Below, in pieces: positions 45,355 through 54,041 of a stretch of 64,000 nucleotides of DNA (positions are counted from its first letter, which is position 1; every line of letters starts with the position of its first letter). The position numbers and the translations under genes are program-made. Source of the DNA: Oceaniferula marina (GTDB lineage: Bacteria; Verrucomicrobiota; Verrucomicrobiia; Verrucomicrobiales; Akkermansiaceae); contig NZ_JACBAZ010000011.1 in NCBI RefSeq assembly GCF_013391475.1, positions 19,492 through 83,491 of the forward strand, given 5' to 3'. The notes beneath the pieces were generated by a model that saw only the letters and a program-made list of their open reading frames with translations, made no database searches and was not told the origin of the DNA.

Positions 45355-47928
45355 TTGATTCCGGTAGCCGGTGTGGGCACGACTTGGGGCGTGGATCTAC
45401 CGGTTCTGGAAATTCGTAATAAATTGCTCGATGCACTTGGCGGGATCGGTCGCATTTTGTTGCGTGCTCCTACTGGTTCGGGTAAATCCACCTGCGTGCC
45501 TCCGATGTTATTGGATGGAGGCAAGGTGGATGGTTTGATTGTGGTGGTGCAGCCGCGCAGGATAGCGGCGCGGATGCTTGCTCGACGTGTGGCCGGAATG
45601 CGTGGGGGGCGCCCGGGCGGGGAGGTCGGGCATGTGGTACGCTTTGATAAGTGCATGGGGAAGGAAACGAGGATTGTGTATGTTACGGACGGGGTGTTGC
45701 AGCGTTGGTTGCAGGACGACCCCGAGCTGTCACATGTGGGGGCTGTGATTTTTGACGAGTTTCACGAACGGCGTATTGCCAGCGATGTGGCCTTGGCGCG
45801 TTGTTTGAATTTACAGGAGGGGGCGCGGCCGGAATTGAAAGTGGTGGTGATGTCGGCGACACTCGAGGTTTCAGGGTTAAAAGAGTATCTGGACCCCTGC
45901 GATGTGCTTTTGGCCGAAGGCAGGGCGTATCCTGTCGAAATTCACTATTCAGGGGCTCCCCAGATGGTGGGGCGGAGTGGCAAGGATGCGGTTTGGGAGC
46001 GCGTTAGCAATGCGGTGCAGCAGGCGGTAAAGCGTGAAGATGCCGGGCATATTCTGGTGTTTCTTCCGGGAGTGCACGAGATCCGGCGGAGCATCGAATT
46101 GATCGAACGATCTTCGTGGTCACGGGGGTGGGAAGTGTGCCCACTCTATAGTGGGCTTTCTCCAAAACTTCAGGACGAGGCGGTAGCCCCGAGCAGGAGT
46201 GGTGGTCGCCCCAGGATCATCGTCTCCACCAATGTAGCCGAAACCTCACTGACGATCGACGGCGTCCGGACGGTGATTGATGCCGGGCAGGCCAGAGTGG
46301 CTCGCTATGACCCGGTTCGCGGGATTGACACCTTGATGGTGGAAAAAATTTCCAAAGCGTCGGCTGACCAGCGCGCCGGGCGGGCAGGTCGAACCGCTCC
46401 CGGACGATGTCTTCGTTTATGGAGTGAAGCCGACCATGCCCGGCGCGAAGCGTTTGATCTGCCTGAAATCAGGCGTGTGGATTTGACTGAGCCGGTGCTG
46501 TCCTTGATGTCGGCTGGAGTTGATGATGTGGCTTCCTTCCGTTGGCTCGATGCCCCCGATCGTCATGGATTGGAAGTGGCCGAAGCGTTGCTGCAGCAGT
46601 TGGGAGCACTTGACCATGACGGCAGAGTGACTTCGGATGGTCGGAAGATGGCAGGATTTGCATTGCATCCTCGCTACGCACGTCTTTTGTTAGCTGGAAA
46701 TGAGCATGGATGTGTGGCGGAGGCAGGCTTTATTGCTGCGGCGATGCAGGCGGAGGGGCTGTTTATGCGTGGTCGGGATGCCCGGGGGCGGGAGGAATTT
46801 TCCGAGCCTGATGACGGATGTGATTTTGTTTCCGAATGGAGGGCGTTTCAATTGGCTCGAGACATGCGCTATGATCCACGGGTGTGTTCCCAGAATAGTA
46901 TCCTCGCACGTGGCGCAAGGGAACTGGGACAAGCCTTGGATCAACTTGAACGCACGGCGCGGAGGCATGGGATGGATTGGCGGGAGATTGATTTTGATCG
47001 ACGGTCCCACGAGCTCAGCCGGGTCATGCTGTTAGCGTTCAGCGACCGCTTAGCTGTGCGACTGGGTGATGCTACCTTGGCCTGTCGAGTTGTTGGCGGG
47101 CGTCGGGGGCAGCTGGACAAACATAGCTCGGTCAAGAGCGCCCAGGCATTTGTCGCGACTGAAATGACCGAGGTGGAAGGAAAGGACGTGACTGTCTATT
47201 TGAACCGTTGTGCAGAAGTTCATCTGGAGGAACTACGCGGACTGTTTCCGCATGACGTGCTTGAACATGACGGAGCCTTTTACGATCCCGTTTCCCGAAG
47301 AGTGGTCCGCAAACGTGAACTCCGTTTTCGGGATCTTGTGTTGGAGTCGAAAGAGGGGGGGGGGGGCCCTTCGCACGATGCGGCTCGTTTGCTTGCCGAG
47401 CGGGTTGCAGCGGGGGAATTAAAACTCAAGAACTGGGATCAATCGGTCGAGCGTTGGATTGGTCGTTTGGTTAGTCTCAGCCGTTGGTTGCCGGAGATGG
47501 GTTTGCCTGGATTTAGCGAGGATGACAAGCTGATGGTCTTGGAGGAAGTGTGTCAGGGGGCGAAGTCCTATAAGGAGATCAAAAACCGTGAGCTTATGCC
47601 AGTGCTGAAGCATTGGTTGTCTGAGGGGCAGCAGCAGGTGCTCGATGCCTATGCGCCTCTGGAGGTGAGTTTGAGTAATGGACGTAAGGCCAAGGTTCGC
47701 TATTCCGTGGATGGTGCTCCATGGATTGCCATGAAAATGCAATTTCTCTATGATGTGACGGAGCTGCCGGAGATTGCCCAGGGACGGGTGAAGCTCTTGG
47801 TTCATCTGCTTGCTCCAAACCAACGGCCATGGCAAGTGACCGATGATTTGGCCGGTTTCTGGGAGCGAGGATACCCTCAGATGAAAAAGGACTTGGCTGG
47901 CCGTTATCCGAAGCATGAATGGCGTTGA
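45355..47928 (+). CDS. hrpB: HrpB-type ATP-dependent helicase
   Basis: DEAH-family RNA helicase of the HrpB group, 857 residues at most. Landmarks: Walker A LLRAPTGSGKSTCVPPM, the DEFH box in VIFDEFHERRIASD, SATLEV, the NVAETSLTIDGVRTVID motif and QRAGRAGRTAPGRCLRLW. The C-terminal HrpB domain has WLPEMGLPGFSEDDKLMVLE and LLAPNQRPWQVTDDLAGFW. The open frame begins at TTG 45355; GTG 45388 (VDLPVLEIRNKLL) is an equally good start, as no Shine-Dalgarno decides. A run of 12 G at 47355-47366 codes four glycines. Physiological role in most bacteria is unclear. Confidence 0.93.
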   Translation: MIPVAGVGTTWGVDLPVLEIRNKLLDALGGIGRILLRAPTGSGKSTCVPPMLLDGGKVDGLIVVVQPRRIAARMLARRVAGMRGGRPGGEVGHVVRFDKCMGKETRIVYVTDGVLQRWLQDDPELSHVGAVIFDEFHERRIASDVALARCLNLQEGARPELKVVVMSATLEVSGLKEYLDPCDVLLAEGRAYPVEIHYSGAPQMVGRSGKDAVWERVSNAVQQAVKREDAGHILVFLPGVHEIRRSIELIERSSWSRGWEVCPLYSGLSPKLQDEAVAPSRSGGRPRIIVSTNVAETSLTIDGVRTVIDAGQARVARYDPVRGIDTLMVEKISKASADQRAGRAGRTAPGRCLRLWSEADHARREAFDLPEIRRVDLTEPVLSLMSAGVDDVASFRWLDAPDRHGLEVAEALLQQLGALDHDGRVTSDGRKMAGFALHPRYARLLLAGNEHGCVAEAGFIAAAMQAEGLFMRGRDARGREEFSEPDDGCDFVSEWRAFQLARDMRYDPRVCSQNSILARGARELGQALDQLERTARRHGMDWREIDFDRRSHELSRVMLLAFSDRLAVRLGDATLACRVVGGRRGQLDKHSSVKSAQAFVATEMTEVEGKDVTVYLNRCAEVHLEELRGLFPHDVLEHDGAFYDPVSRRVVRKRELRFRDLVLESKEGGGGPSHDAARLLAERVAAGELKLKNWDQSVERWIGRLVSLSRWLPEMGLPGFSEDDKLMVLEEVCQGAKSYKEIKNRELMPVLKHWLSEGQQQVLDAYAPLEVSLSNGRKAKVRYSVDGAPWIAMKMQFLYDVTELPEIAQGRVKLLVHLLAPNQRPWQVTDDLAGFWERGYPQMKKDLAGRYPKHEWR
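47355..47366 (+). repeat. Homopolymeric G12 tract inside hrpB
   Basis: Twelve consecutive G within the codons for Glu-Gly-Gly-Gly-Gly. Such runs are prone to slippage; a change of one base would truncate or extend the C-terminal HrpB domain. The frame as given is intact. Confidence 0.95.
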
Positions 47929-47996
47929 TGTCACAATCACACATTTTTATAAAAAACTGGTTTACCTTTGCTGTGATGGTGGCTGTTTAGTGGGGA

Positions 47997-48545
47997 ATGG
48001 GATTATTTTCGGGTAAAGCGGATGATTATGTGGTGACTCAGCTGGCGTCTTGTCAGGCTGAGATTCTCGCCTATATCCATTCATTGCTTCCAGGGGATGC
48101 CTCGGTTAATGATATCTTACAGCGGACGAATCTGGTGATTTGGAAAAAACGTCAGCATTTTGAGCTGGGGACCAATTTCAGAGCCTGGGCGTTCAGTATT
48201 GCCCGCTGGGAGGTGAGGGCTTTTTTAAAAGAACGTAAGCGTAAATCCTGGTTAATCATTGACGAAGAACTGGCGGAGAAAGTGACCCAGACAATGGAGC
48301 ATGTCTCCCAGGATAATCCGATGACCGATTTGCGCGAAGCTCTCGATGCTTGTTTGCATAAGTTGAATGAAGGGGAGAGGGAGTTGCTTACGCACCGCTA
48401 TCATAGTGATGCTCCCTTGAAGGTGTTCGCCGAAGCCCATGGACGTCCTGTGACCTCGCTGAAGACATCACTTTGCAGGATCCGGGCTTCACTGAAGCGT
48501 TGTATTGAAGCGGCTCAGAAAAGAGCGGGTATCCAGTCGATTTAA
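47997..48545 (+). CDS. ECF-type RNA polymerase sigma factor
   Basis: Group IV sigma-70 factor of 182 residues. Region 2 lies at about residues 15-85 (EILAYIHSLLPGDASVNDI, NFRAWAFSIARWEVRAFLK) and region 4 at about 120-175 (LNEGERELLTHRYHSDAPLK, then VFAEAHGRPVTSLKTSLCRI as the HTH). It is of the kind abundant in Verrucomicrobiota and Planctomycetota, where it pairs with a FecR-like anti-sigma. The FecR-LamG gene begins 4 bp after its stop, so the pair is coupled, and a PEP-CTERM gene follows. Start ATG 47997 is supported by region 2 following at once. Confidence 0.93.
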   Translation: MGLFSGKADDYVVTQLASCQAEILAYIHSLLPGDASVNDILQRTNLVIWKKRQHFELGTNFRAWAFSIARWEVRAFLKERKRKSWLIIDEELAEKVTQTMEHVSQDNPMTDLREALDACLHKLNEGERELLTHRYHSDAPLKVFAEAHGRPVTSLKTSLCRIRASLKRCIEAAQKRAGIQSI

Positions 48546-48549
48546 TATC

Positions 48550-50124
48550 ATGGCCATGACACCGGTACAGATTGAAACACGCATTCAGGAGTTGATCGAT
48601 GGATCTCTGAATGAGGAACATTGGCCGGAGTTGCAACAGGCGTTGATGGGGTCCGAGGAGGCACGTGAGCTGTATTGTCACTATGCCCGCATGCACGGGC
48701 TTTTGAGGCAGCGTTCCAAGGGGATTGAAAGTTTGGCTTCCAACGAACCCATGATTCCTCTCGATGCTATTAGGCTGAGTCAACAGAGACAGTCTGTCAA
48801 GTTTGCGACCTTGGTCGCCGCTGCAGTTCTGGTGGTTATGCTGGTTTCGATGCGACTGATTTTTGTGCCCGAACCCGAGCCTCTTGTGTCGTTTCGTTTG
48901 GCCCCCGGGGCTGAATTTGTTCTAGAACGAGCGAAAGGGGATACGACGTCAATACCGGGGGTTATCGAAAAGGGTTCCCGCTTGCGCTTGAGCCAGGGCA
49001 CGGTGGAGTTGCAATTTGCCTCGGGGGTGCGTTCGGTGGTTCAGGCACCGGCGGATTTGACCTTGAGGGATGAAGATGAACTTTACCTGCATCGAGGTTC
49101 CGCTTGGTTTCATGTTCCCCCTGAGGCTGTTGGCTTTTCGGTTGTGACCGCAGAGCTGGATATTGTCGATTTGGGGACGGTTTTTGGTGTGTTGGCTGAC
49201 CCCGGACACTTCGACGAAGTTCATGTGTTTAAGGGCAAGGTTCGTGTCAGCAGCAAAGGTGTCCGGCAGGTTCACGAAGAGTTAGTCGGAGGGCAGGCCC
49301 GACGTGTCGATCCAGTGGGTCGATTGAGTGTGCTCGATGTCAATGAAGCTGAATTTTTGACAGAACTGCCAGGGGCGATGCCATACCTGCACTGGTCATT
49401 TGATGGTCGGGGGCAGGAGCAATGGCAGGTGGCCGGGAGTCACTTGGATCGTGATCAGATTCAGCTCAAGGTGGTCGAAGAGGACGGTAGGCAGGCCTTC
49501 GCCGCCATGCCTGGCATGTTTGGTGACTCGTTAGCGAGCCTGGGCAACGGGGGGGCACTGGAAAGTAATTGGTATGGAGTGTCTGGTAACAAACCTCGCA
49601 CCGTTGCGTATTGGTTGAAGGTTCTTCCCGGATACTCTTATTTTAACCCGATCGTGGGATGGGGGCGGCAGGATCTTGTTCCGGATAGTTCGGCGCGTGC
49701 TTATTATACCTTGGTTGAAAATACGGAGGCTGGCAGTGTGCACGGTTTGTCCGTCGGGGGTTACTGGATTTTGGGGACCACACCCGTTGATGACGGCCAA
49801 TGGCACCATGTCGCCTTTGTTTACACTGGTCAATATCGCACGGACGGTTCACCCGAGATCAAGGTGTATCTCGATGGTGAGTTCGAACGTATGGAGTATC
49901 ATCAACATAGTGAGGTGCAGCGAAACGATAGAGGTCGCATCGAGGTTGATACCGCTGATCAAGCCCAAGGGGCGTATCCCGTGTCGATTTTCGGGGATAT
50001 GTATAAATTTACGAAGGGGAATCATAGGACCGCTCCGAATATCGATGAACTCTATATCGTGGAGGGCGCCATGAATCACCAGCAGATCAAGCGTCTGTAT
50101 CATCAAAATCGCATCGAGGATTAA
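48550..50124 (+). CDS. FecR-LamG membrane protein, likely anti-sigma/sensor
   Basis: About 524 residues. A short cytoplasmic N-terminal helical motif (ETRIQELIDGSLNEEHWPEL) could bind the sigma factor. A single membrane segment is at about 84-105 (FATLVAAAVLVVMLVSMRLIF). Outside it are a FecR domain (about 115-250: RLRLSQGTVELQFASGVRSV, AELDIVDLGTVFGV, EVHVFKGKVRV) and a LamG domain (about 275-500: DGQWHHVAFVYTGQ and LDGEFERM). ATG 48550 lies 4 bp after the sigma stop; upstream in-frame codons overlap it. The layout is that of a transmembrane regulator passing an extracellular, perhaps glycan, signal to the ECF sigma. Confidence 0.88.
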   Translation: MAMTPVQIETRIQELIDGSLNEEHWPELQQALMGSEEARELYCHYARMHGLLRQRSKGIESLASNEPMIPLDAIRLSQQRQSVKFATLVAAAVLVVMLVSMRLIFVPEPEPLVSFRLAPGAEFVLERAKGDTTSIPGVIEKGSRLRLSQGTVELQFASGVRSVVQAPADLTLRDEDELYLHRGSAWFHVPPEAVGFSVVTAELDIVDLGTVFGVLADPGHFDEVHVFKGKVRVSSKGVRQVHEELVGGQARRVDPVGRLSVLDVNEAEFLTELPGAMPYLHWSFDGRGQEQWQVAGSHLDRDQIQLKVVEEDGRQAFAAMPGMFGDSLASLGNGGALESNWYGVSGNKPRTVAYWLKVLPGYSYFNPIVGWGRQDLVPDSSARAYYTLVENTEAGSVHGLSVGGYWILGTTPVDDGQWHHVAFVYTGQYRTDGSPEIKVYLDGEFERMEYHQHSEVQRNDRGRIEVDTADQAQGAYPVSIFGDMYKFTKGNHRTAPNIDELYIVEGAMNHQQIKRLYHQNRIED

Positions 50125-50223
50125 ACCGATTTCGAAGATCTGCCGTTCTTCGAGTGAAGGACATCTGGCATATCTTCAAAAACACGAAAAAGTGAAAGAA
50201 AACACAAAAACGAAACAAGAATA

Positions 50224-50952
50224 ATGAAATTAAGAAAAATGATGCTGACGCTTTCCTGCGTTGGCTTTTTGCCGAGCGTGCTCCATGGGGCAAGTATTGC
50301 TGTTAATTTTTCCGAGAATGGTTCAAATCAGACCTTCATTGGTGGGCAGATTATTGGACCTACCGGAATTGATAGTTCTAACTGGAATAATACAGCTTCA
50401 TTGGGAGATCCTCCAGTGGGGTCTTTTACTGCGGGTTCAGTAATCGATGACTCCGGTGCAAACGTGCCTCTAGCTGTGGTTTCTTGGTCAGCTCCAAACA
50501 TGTATTACACGGGAGGGGCTCCGACCGGAAATGATGCTGGTAAGTTAGTGGCTGGATATTTGGATGAAGGCAGTGGCAACCCTAATGGCTTTTCCATTGT
50601 TAACCACGAATTTGTTCAGTATGACCTGTACATTATCGTTGCTGGTGATGGTGGTAATGCCAATGGAGGTACGGGAACCTTTTTGCATGACGGTTTTACC
50701 ATTAATGGTCAAGACTATGGCTCTTTCACAGCTCTGGGGCAAAACCAAGGGGCTATGGTTGAAGCTACTGGTCCTACAGCCGGAAACTATGTGAAGTATT
50801 CTGGATTAACAGGGGACTTGACCGTGGCCGGGAATTCTGGAGACGGTAGGACGCCTATCAACGGTTTTGTAATCGTGGCTGTCCCTGAACCTTCATCTTC
50901 TGCTCTGATTGGTCTCGGTGGCCTTGCTCTGATCTTGCGCCGTCGCAAGTAA
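50224..50952 (+). CDS. PEP-CTERM sorting domain protein
   Basis: Exported protein of 242 residues: signal peptide 1-21 (ending PSVLHGAS), a Gly/Asn-rich beta-type central domain (NFSENGSNQTFIGGQI, GTGTFLHDGFTINGQDYG) and a C-terminal PEP-CTERM tail (VPEPSSSALIGLGGLALIL followed by RRRK). It follows the sigma factor/FecR-LamG pair by 99 bp and is closed by its own terminator, so it is a likely target or partner of that signalling pair. Function unknown. Confidence 0.88.
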   Translation: MKLRKMMLTLSCVGFLPSVLHGASIAVNFSENGSNQTFIGGQIIGPTGIDSSNWNNTASLGDPPVGSFTAGSVIDDSGANVPLAVVSWSAPNMYYTGGAPTGNDAGKLVAGYLDEGSGNPNGFSIVNHEFVQYDLYIIVAGDGGNANGGTGTFLHDGFTINGQDYGSFTALGQNQGAMVEATGPTAGNYVKYSGLTGDLTVAGNSGDGRTPINGFVIVAVPEPSSSALIGLGGLALILRRRK

Positions 50953-50992
50953 CAGACATAAATCGGATCTATTGGTAACCGTATTGAAATCA

Positions 50993-51023
50993 AAGCCTCT
51001 GGTGTCAAAACCAGAGGCTTTTT
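50993..51023 (+). terminator. Rho-independent terminator of the PEP-CTERM gene
   Basis: AAGCCTCTGGT (50993-51003) pairs perfectly with ACCAGAGGCTT (51010-51020) over a 6-nt loop, followed by a run of five T. Confidence 0.88.
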
Positions 51024-51188
51024 GCGACCTTGATCCTTTTGATTACTGGAGGTCTTGGGTAAAGGTTCGAATGAACGAGCCGACAGGATGCCCGTTTCAG
51101 GTACAACGTCGTCGGCTGATTGCCCTCAAGCCTCAGCCTGGAATGTGATACCCCAGAACCCTTCAATACGGGTTTCAGAACCGCTTTA

Positions 51189-53018
51189 TTAAGGATGAAA
51201 TGGCCAGAGTATTGGAATGAGGAAGGATGCCACACCCCAGAGGATAAAGGCGAGAGGGGCTCCTACTTTGAAAAAATCGCCAAATTTGTAGCCTCCTGCA
51301 CCGTAGACAAAGGTGTTGGTTTGATAGCCGATCGGGGTGGAGAAACTGGCCGAGGATCCAAACATAATGGCAATGATGAATGGCAGGGCGCTGGCGTCCA
51401 GCGTATGGGCGACCACGATGGCGAGCGGCGTAAGCAAGACGGCCACCGCATTGTTCGAGATGATTTCCGTCATGACCGCGGCAAGGAGATACATCAAGGC
51501 GAGCATGAGGTAGGGGTTTTCAATGCCGAGGTCGTGAATCAGGCTGTCAGCGATGCGCTGGGCCAGCCCGGATTTTTCGATCGCCATACCAAAGCCGAGC
51601 ATGCCGAAAATCATAAAGATCACTTTCCAGTCAACAGCGCGGTAGGCTTCCTGGGGTTCAACACAGCGGGCGAGTAAAACGATCAGGGCGGAGGTAAACG
51701 CGAGTTGGACAATCGGGATGGCTGGAATGCCAAAGCGACCACCCAGAGCTCCCATAATCATGAAAAGAAGCAGGGCTCCGATGGCGATGGGTGCTTTGCT
51801 TTGCCTGACCTGGGCATGTTTGCGTTCACTCAGGTTGATGAAGTCGCGTTGCTGGAAAAGCTGATTCATTTTCTCCGCAGGACCTTGCACCAGCAGGGTG
51901 TCACCGAAGGCCAGTTTTTCGTCTTCGAATCGCTCTCTCAGGTTCCGCCCCCGGCGGTGGACGGCAAGGATCAGGACCCCGAAGCGTTGCCGGAAATTGA
52001 GCTCTTTGAGACTCTTGCCCGTCATGCTGGATTCCGGCCCGATGATGCCTTCCATCAGCAGGGCGCTTTCGGTTCGGATGCCTTCCAGCCCCCGGCTGTC
52101 ATTGCCTCGGACATCAATGCCCTCGGTTTTGGAGATTCCCATGACGCCCTCGAGAACGCCCTTGAAGACAATTTCATCACCGGATTCGAAAACGATTTCA
52201 TTCAGTGGTGTCTGAAGTCGGACGCCATCGCGCAGGACTTCGAGAACCCGAGCTTTTTTCATTTTGGCGATTCGACTTTCGGAGAAGGCCTTGCCGTCCA
52301 GGTTGCTGTCTTTTTTGACAAAAGCATGGGTGATGAATTCCCGTGAACTGTGGGTGTCAATCAAGGTGGCCAGAGTGGCTCGATCCGGGAGCAGTTTTTT
52401 TCCCAGGGTGAGCATGTAGACAAAGGTGATGACTACAAAAACAATACCGACGGGGGTGACGCTGAACATGCCAAGTCCTTGGATGCCTTCTTTCTCCGCA
52501 ATACCGAGGGCAATCAGGTTGGTCGAGGTTCCAATGATGGTCATGGTTCCTCCGACGATGGCTGCGTAGGAAAGAGGGATGAGGAATTTGGAGGCCACAA
52601 AGTCCCGCTTGCGGCAGATGGCGAGAACGATGGGGAGGAAAACGACGACAACCGGGGTGTTGTTTGCAAAGCTCGAGAGAAAGGCAACCAGAGCCATCAT
52701 AACCACGAGCATCCGGGTTGGTGAGTTGCCGGCGATTTTTTCAAACCAGACACCGAGCGTCTCAATTACACCGGTCCGTTCCAGTGCTGCGCTGATGACA
52801 AACATACAGGCAACCGTGATCGGGGCCGGATGGGAAAAGACTTTCAGTGCATTGAAAGGGTCGTCCTGATTGACGCTGAGGATCCCCGTCACCACGCAGG
52901 CCAGTAGAGCGCTCAGAGCGACCAGTTCAGCAGATATCCACTCTTTGACAAAGGCGAGGAATACCATCATCACAAGTCCGGCGAGGAAGGCTTGCTGCCA
53001 TGTTTCGAAGAAAGGCAT
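51189..53018 (-). CDS. SLC13-type anion permease with two TrkA-C domains
   Basis: Membrane protein of 609 residues of the DASS/SLC13 (CitT/ArsB-like) superfamily, importing sulfate, dicarboxylates or similar anions, commonly with Na+. Membrane parts contain SSFANNTPVVVVFLPIVLAI, FGMLGFGMAIEKSGLAQ and ISNNAVAVLLTPLAIVVAH, the two re-entrant hairpin motifs. Between the membrane halves are two TrkA-C (RCK_C) domains at about 216-285 and 316-378 (QTPLNEIVFESGDEIVFKG; LAFGDTLLVQG), which may sense a ligand. Substrate not determinable; sulfate would fit a sulfatase-carrying organism. Confidence 0.9.
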   Translation of the reverse strand: MPFFETWQQAFLAGLVMMVFLAFVKEWISAELVALSALLACVVTGILSVNQDDPFNALKVFSHPAPITVACMFVISAALERTGVIETLGVWFEKIAGNSPTRMLVVMMALVAFLSSFANNTPVVVVFLPIVLAICRKRDFVASKFLIPLSYAAIVGGTMTIIGTSTNLIALGIAEKEGIQGLGMFSVTPVGIVFVVITFVYMLTLGKKLLPDRATLATLIDTHSSREFITHAFVKKDSNLDGKAFSESRIAKMKKARVLEVLRDGVRLQTPLNEIVFESGDEIVFKGVLEGVMGISKTEGIDVRGNDSRGLEGIRTESALLMEGIIGPESSMTGKSLKELNFRQRFGVLILAVHRRGRNLRERFEDEKLAFGDTLLVQGPAEKMNQLFQQRDFINLSERKHAQVRQSKAPIAIGALLLFMIMGALGGRFGIPAIPIVQLAFTSALIVLLARCVEPQEAYRAVDWKVIFMIFGMLGFGMAIEKSGLAQRIADSLIHDLGIENPYLMLALMYLLAAVMTEIISNNAVAVLLTPLAIVVAHTLDASALPFIIAIMFGSSASFSTPIGYQTNTFVYGAGGYKFGDFFKVGAPLAFILWGVASFLIPILWPFHP

Positions 53019-53093
53019 CGTTGGAATCAGCTTAGCTCGGGATTCAGGTATTTGGCAAGGATGGTTTGTTCGTCTGGAGGGGGCTGCCAGGTC

Positions 53094-53450
53094 TTATACC
53101 TTTAGCAGCTTTTCCTGCCATTCCTGTTCTTTGAATCCTGTCAGTGAGATGTCAGCCCCCGTGACAAAAGGACGCTTCACCAGCATGCCATTGGACCGTA
53201 ACAATTCGAGGGATTCCTGCTCACTCATGGTTGGCAGTTTGTCTTTGAGTCCGAGTGCGCGGTAATCCATTCCCGAGGTATTGAACAAAGCCTTGATGCT
53301 GCCTTTGGCTGCCAGGGCTTGTTTGAGTTCTTCCATGGTTGGCGTTTGTTCGCGGATGGCTATTTCTTCGAAATCAATGTCTTGGGACTCGAGCCATTGC
53401 TTGGCTTTCCGGCAAGTGCTGCATTTTTGGTATGCGTAATAGCGAATCAT
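53094..53450 (-). CDS. ArsC/Spx-like thioredoxin-fold protein
   Basis: 118-residue thioredoxin-fold protein of the ArsC/Spx/YffB group. The active-site-like motif YQKCSTCRKAKQWL holds Cys10 and Cys13 (CxxC), more like Spx/YffB than classical arsenate reductase. The C-terminal part has LGLKDKLPTMSEQE and LVKRPFVTGADISLTGF, the conserved KRP segment. Its role may be disulfide or glutathione-dependent reduction; no arsenic genes are nearby. It lies after infA, separated by a terminator, and 75 bp before the SLC13 gene. Confidence 0.85.
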   Translation of the reverse strand: MIRYYAYQKCSTCRKAKQWLESQDIDFEEIAIREQTPTMEELKQALAAKGSIKALFNTSGMDYRALGLKDKLPTMSEQESLELLRSNGMLVKRPFVTGADISLTGFKEQEWQEKLLKV

Positions 53451-53490
53451 GGTTGATAGAGGGATAGCGTGTGAGAGGAATGGGAAGCAA

Positions 53491-53518
53491 TAAAAAAAGG
53501 AGGCGTTGAGGCCTCCTT
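53491..53518 (-). terminator. Rho-independent terminator of infA
   Basis: On the minus strand AAGGAGGC pairs with GCCTCCTT (53517-53499) over a short loop and is followed by a T-run (A-run on plus strand 53492-53498). Confidence 0.85.
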
Positions 53519-53554
53519 GTAGAAATAAATAGGGTGCTGAACCGAGGTCGACGA

Positions 53555-53935
53555 TTATCCGACTCGGAAGACGATGCGGGCTTTCGATGTATCGTAAGCG
53601 GACATCTCCATCTTTACCTTGTCACCCACGACGAGGCGAATGAAGCGTTTACGCATTTTTCCGGAAATGTGAGCTAAAACTTCGTGACCGCTGGGGAGTG
53701 CCACCTTAAACATGGTCCCGGCAAGAACCGAGGTGATGACGCCCTCAATTTCGACAACATTGTTATCACGGTCGTCGTCCTTTTTTTTGCGTTGGCCGTA
53801 ATTATTTCCCTTACGGCGGTTTCTTCCGCGTGGGTTTCCCCGTCCTGGTCTTTTTGGTCGTCCTGCGATAGCTTGCTCCTTTGTTGGTTGATCGCTTCTC
53901 CATGCGGATGCACGCAGAGGCGGACACATCATCAT
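53555..53935 (-). CDS. infA: Translation initiation factor IF-1 with basic N-terminal extension
   Basis: The last 70 residues are a complete IF-1 S1/OB domain: VEIEGVITSVLAGTMFKVAL, HEVLAHISGKMRKRFIRLVVGD and MSAYDTSKARIVFR. IF-1 binds the ribosomal A site in initiation and is usually about 72 residues. Here the frame carries some 54 more at the N-terminus, rich in Arg, Gly, Lys and Asn (PGRGNPRGRNRRKGNNYGQR). No in-frame ATG occurs near the start of the OB fold, so a long form must be made unless an alternative start codon is used. The candidates are the ATGs at 53935-53927. A terminator follows the stop. Confidence 0.88.
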   Translation of the reverse strand: MMMCPPLRASAWRSDQPTKEQAIAGRPKRPGRGNPRGRNRRKGNNYGQRKKKDDDRDNNVVEIEGVITSVLAGTMFKVALPSGHEVLAHISGKMRKRFIRLVVGDKVKMEMSAYDTSKARIVFRVG

Positions 53936-54041
53936 TAATAATCGTCAGAGCGCAACTCTAAAGTCGGGTATTGCGCGGATTTAGACGCATTTACCTCATG
54001 ATATACGGATTGCGTCACACAAAGGGGAGGTGACGGGATGA

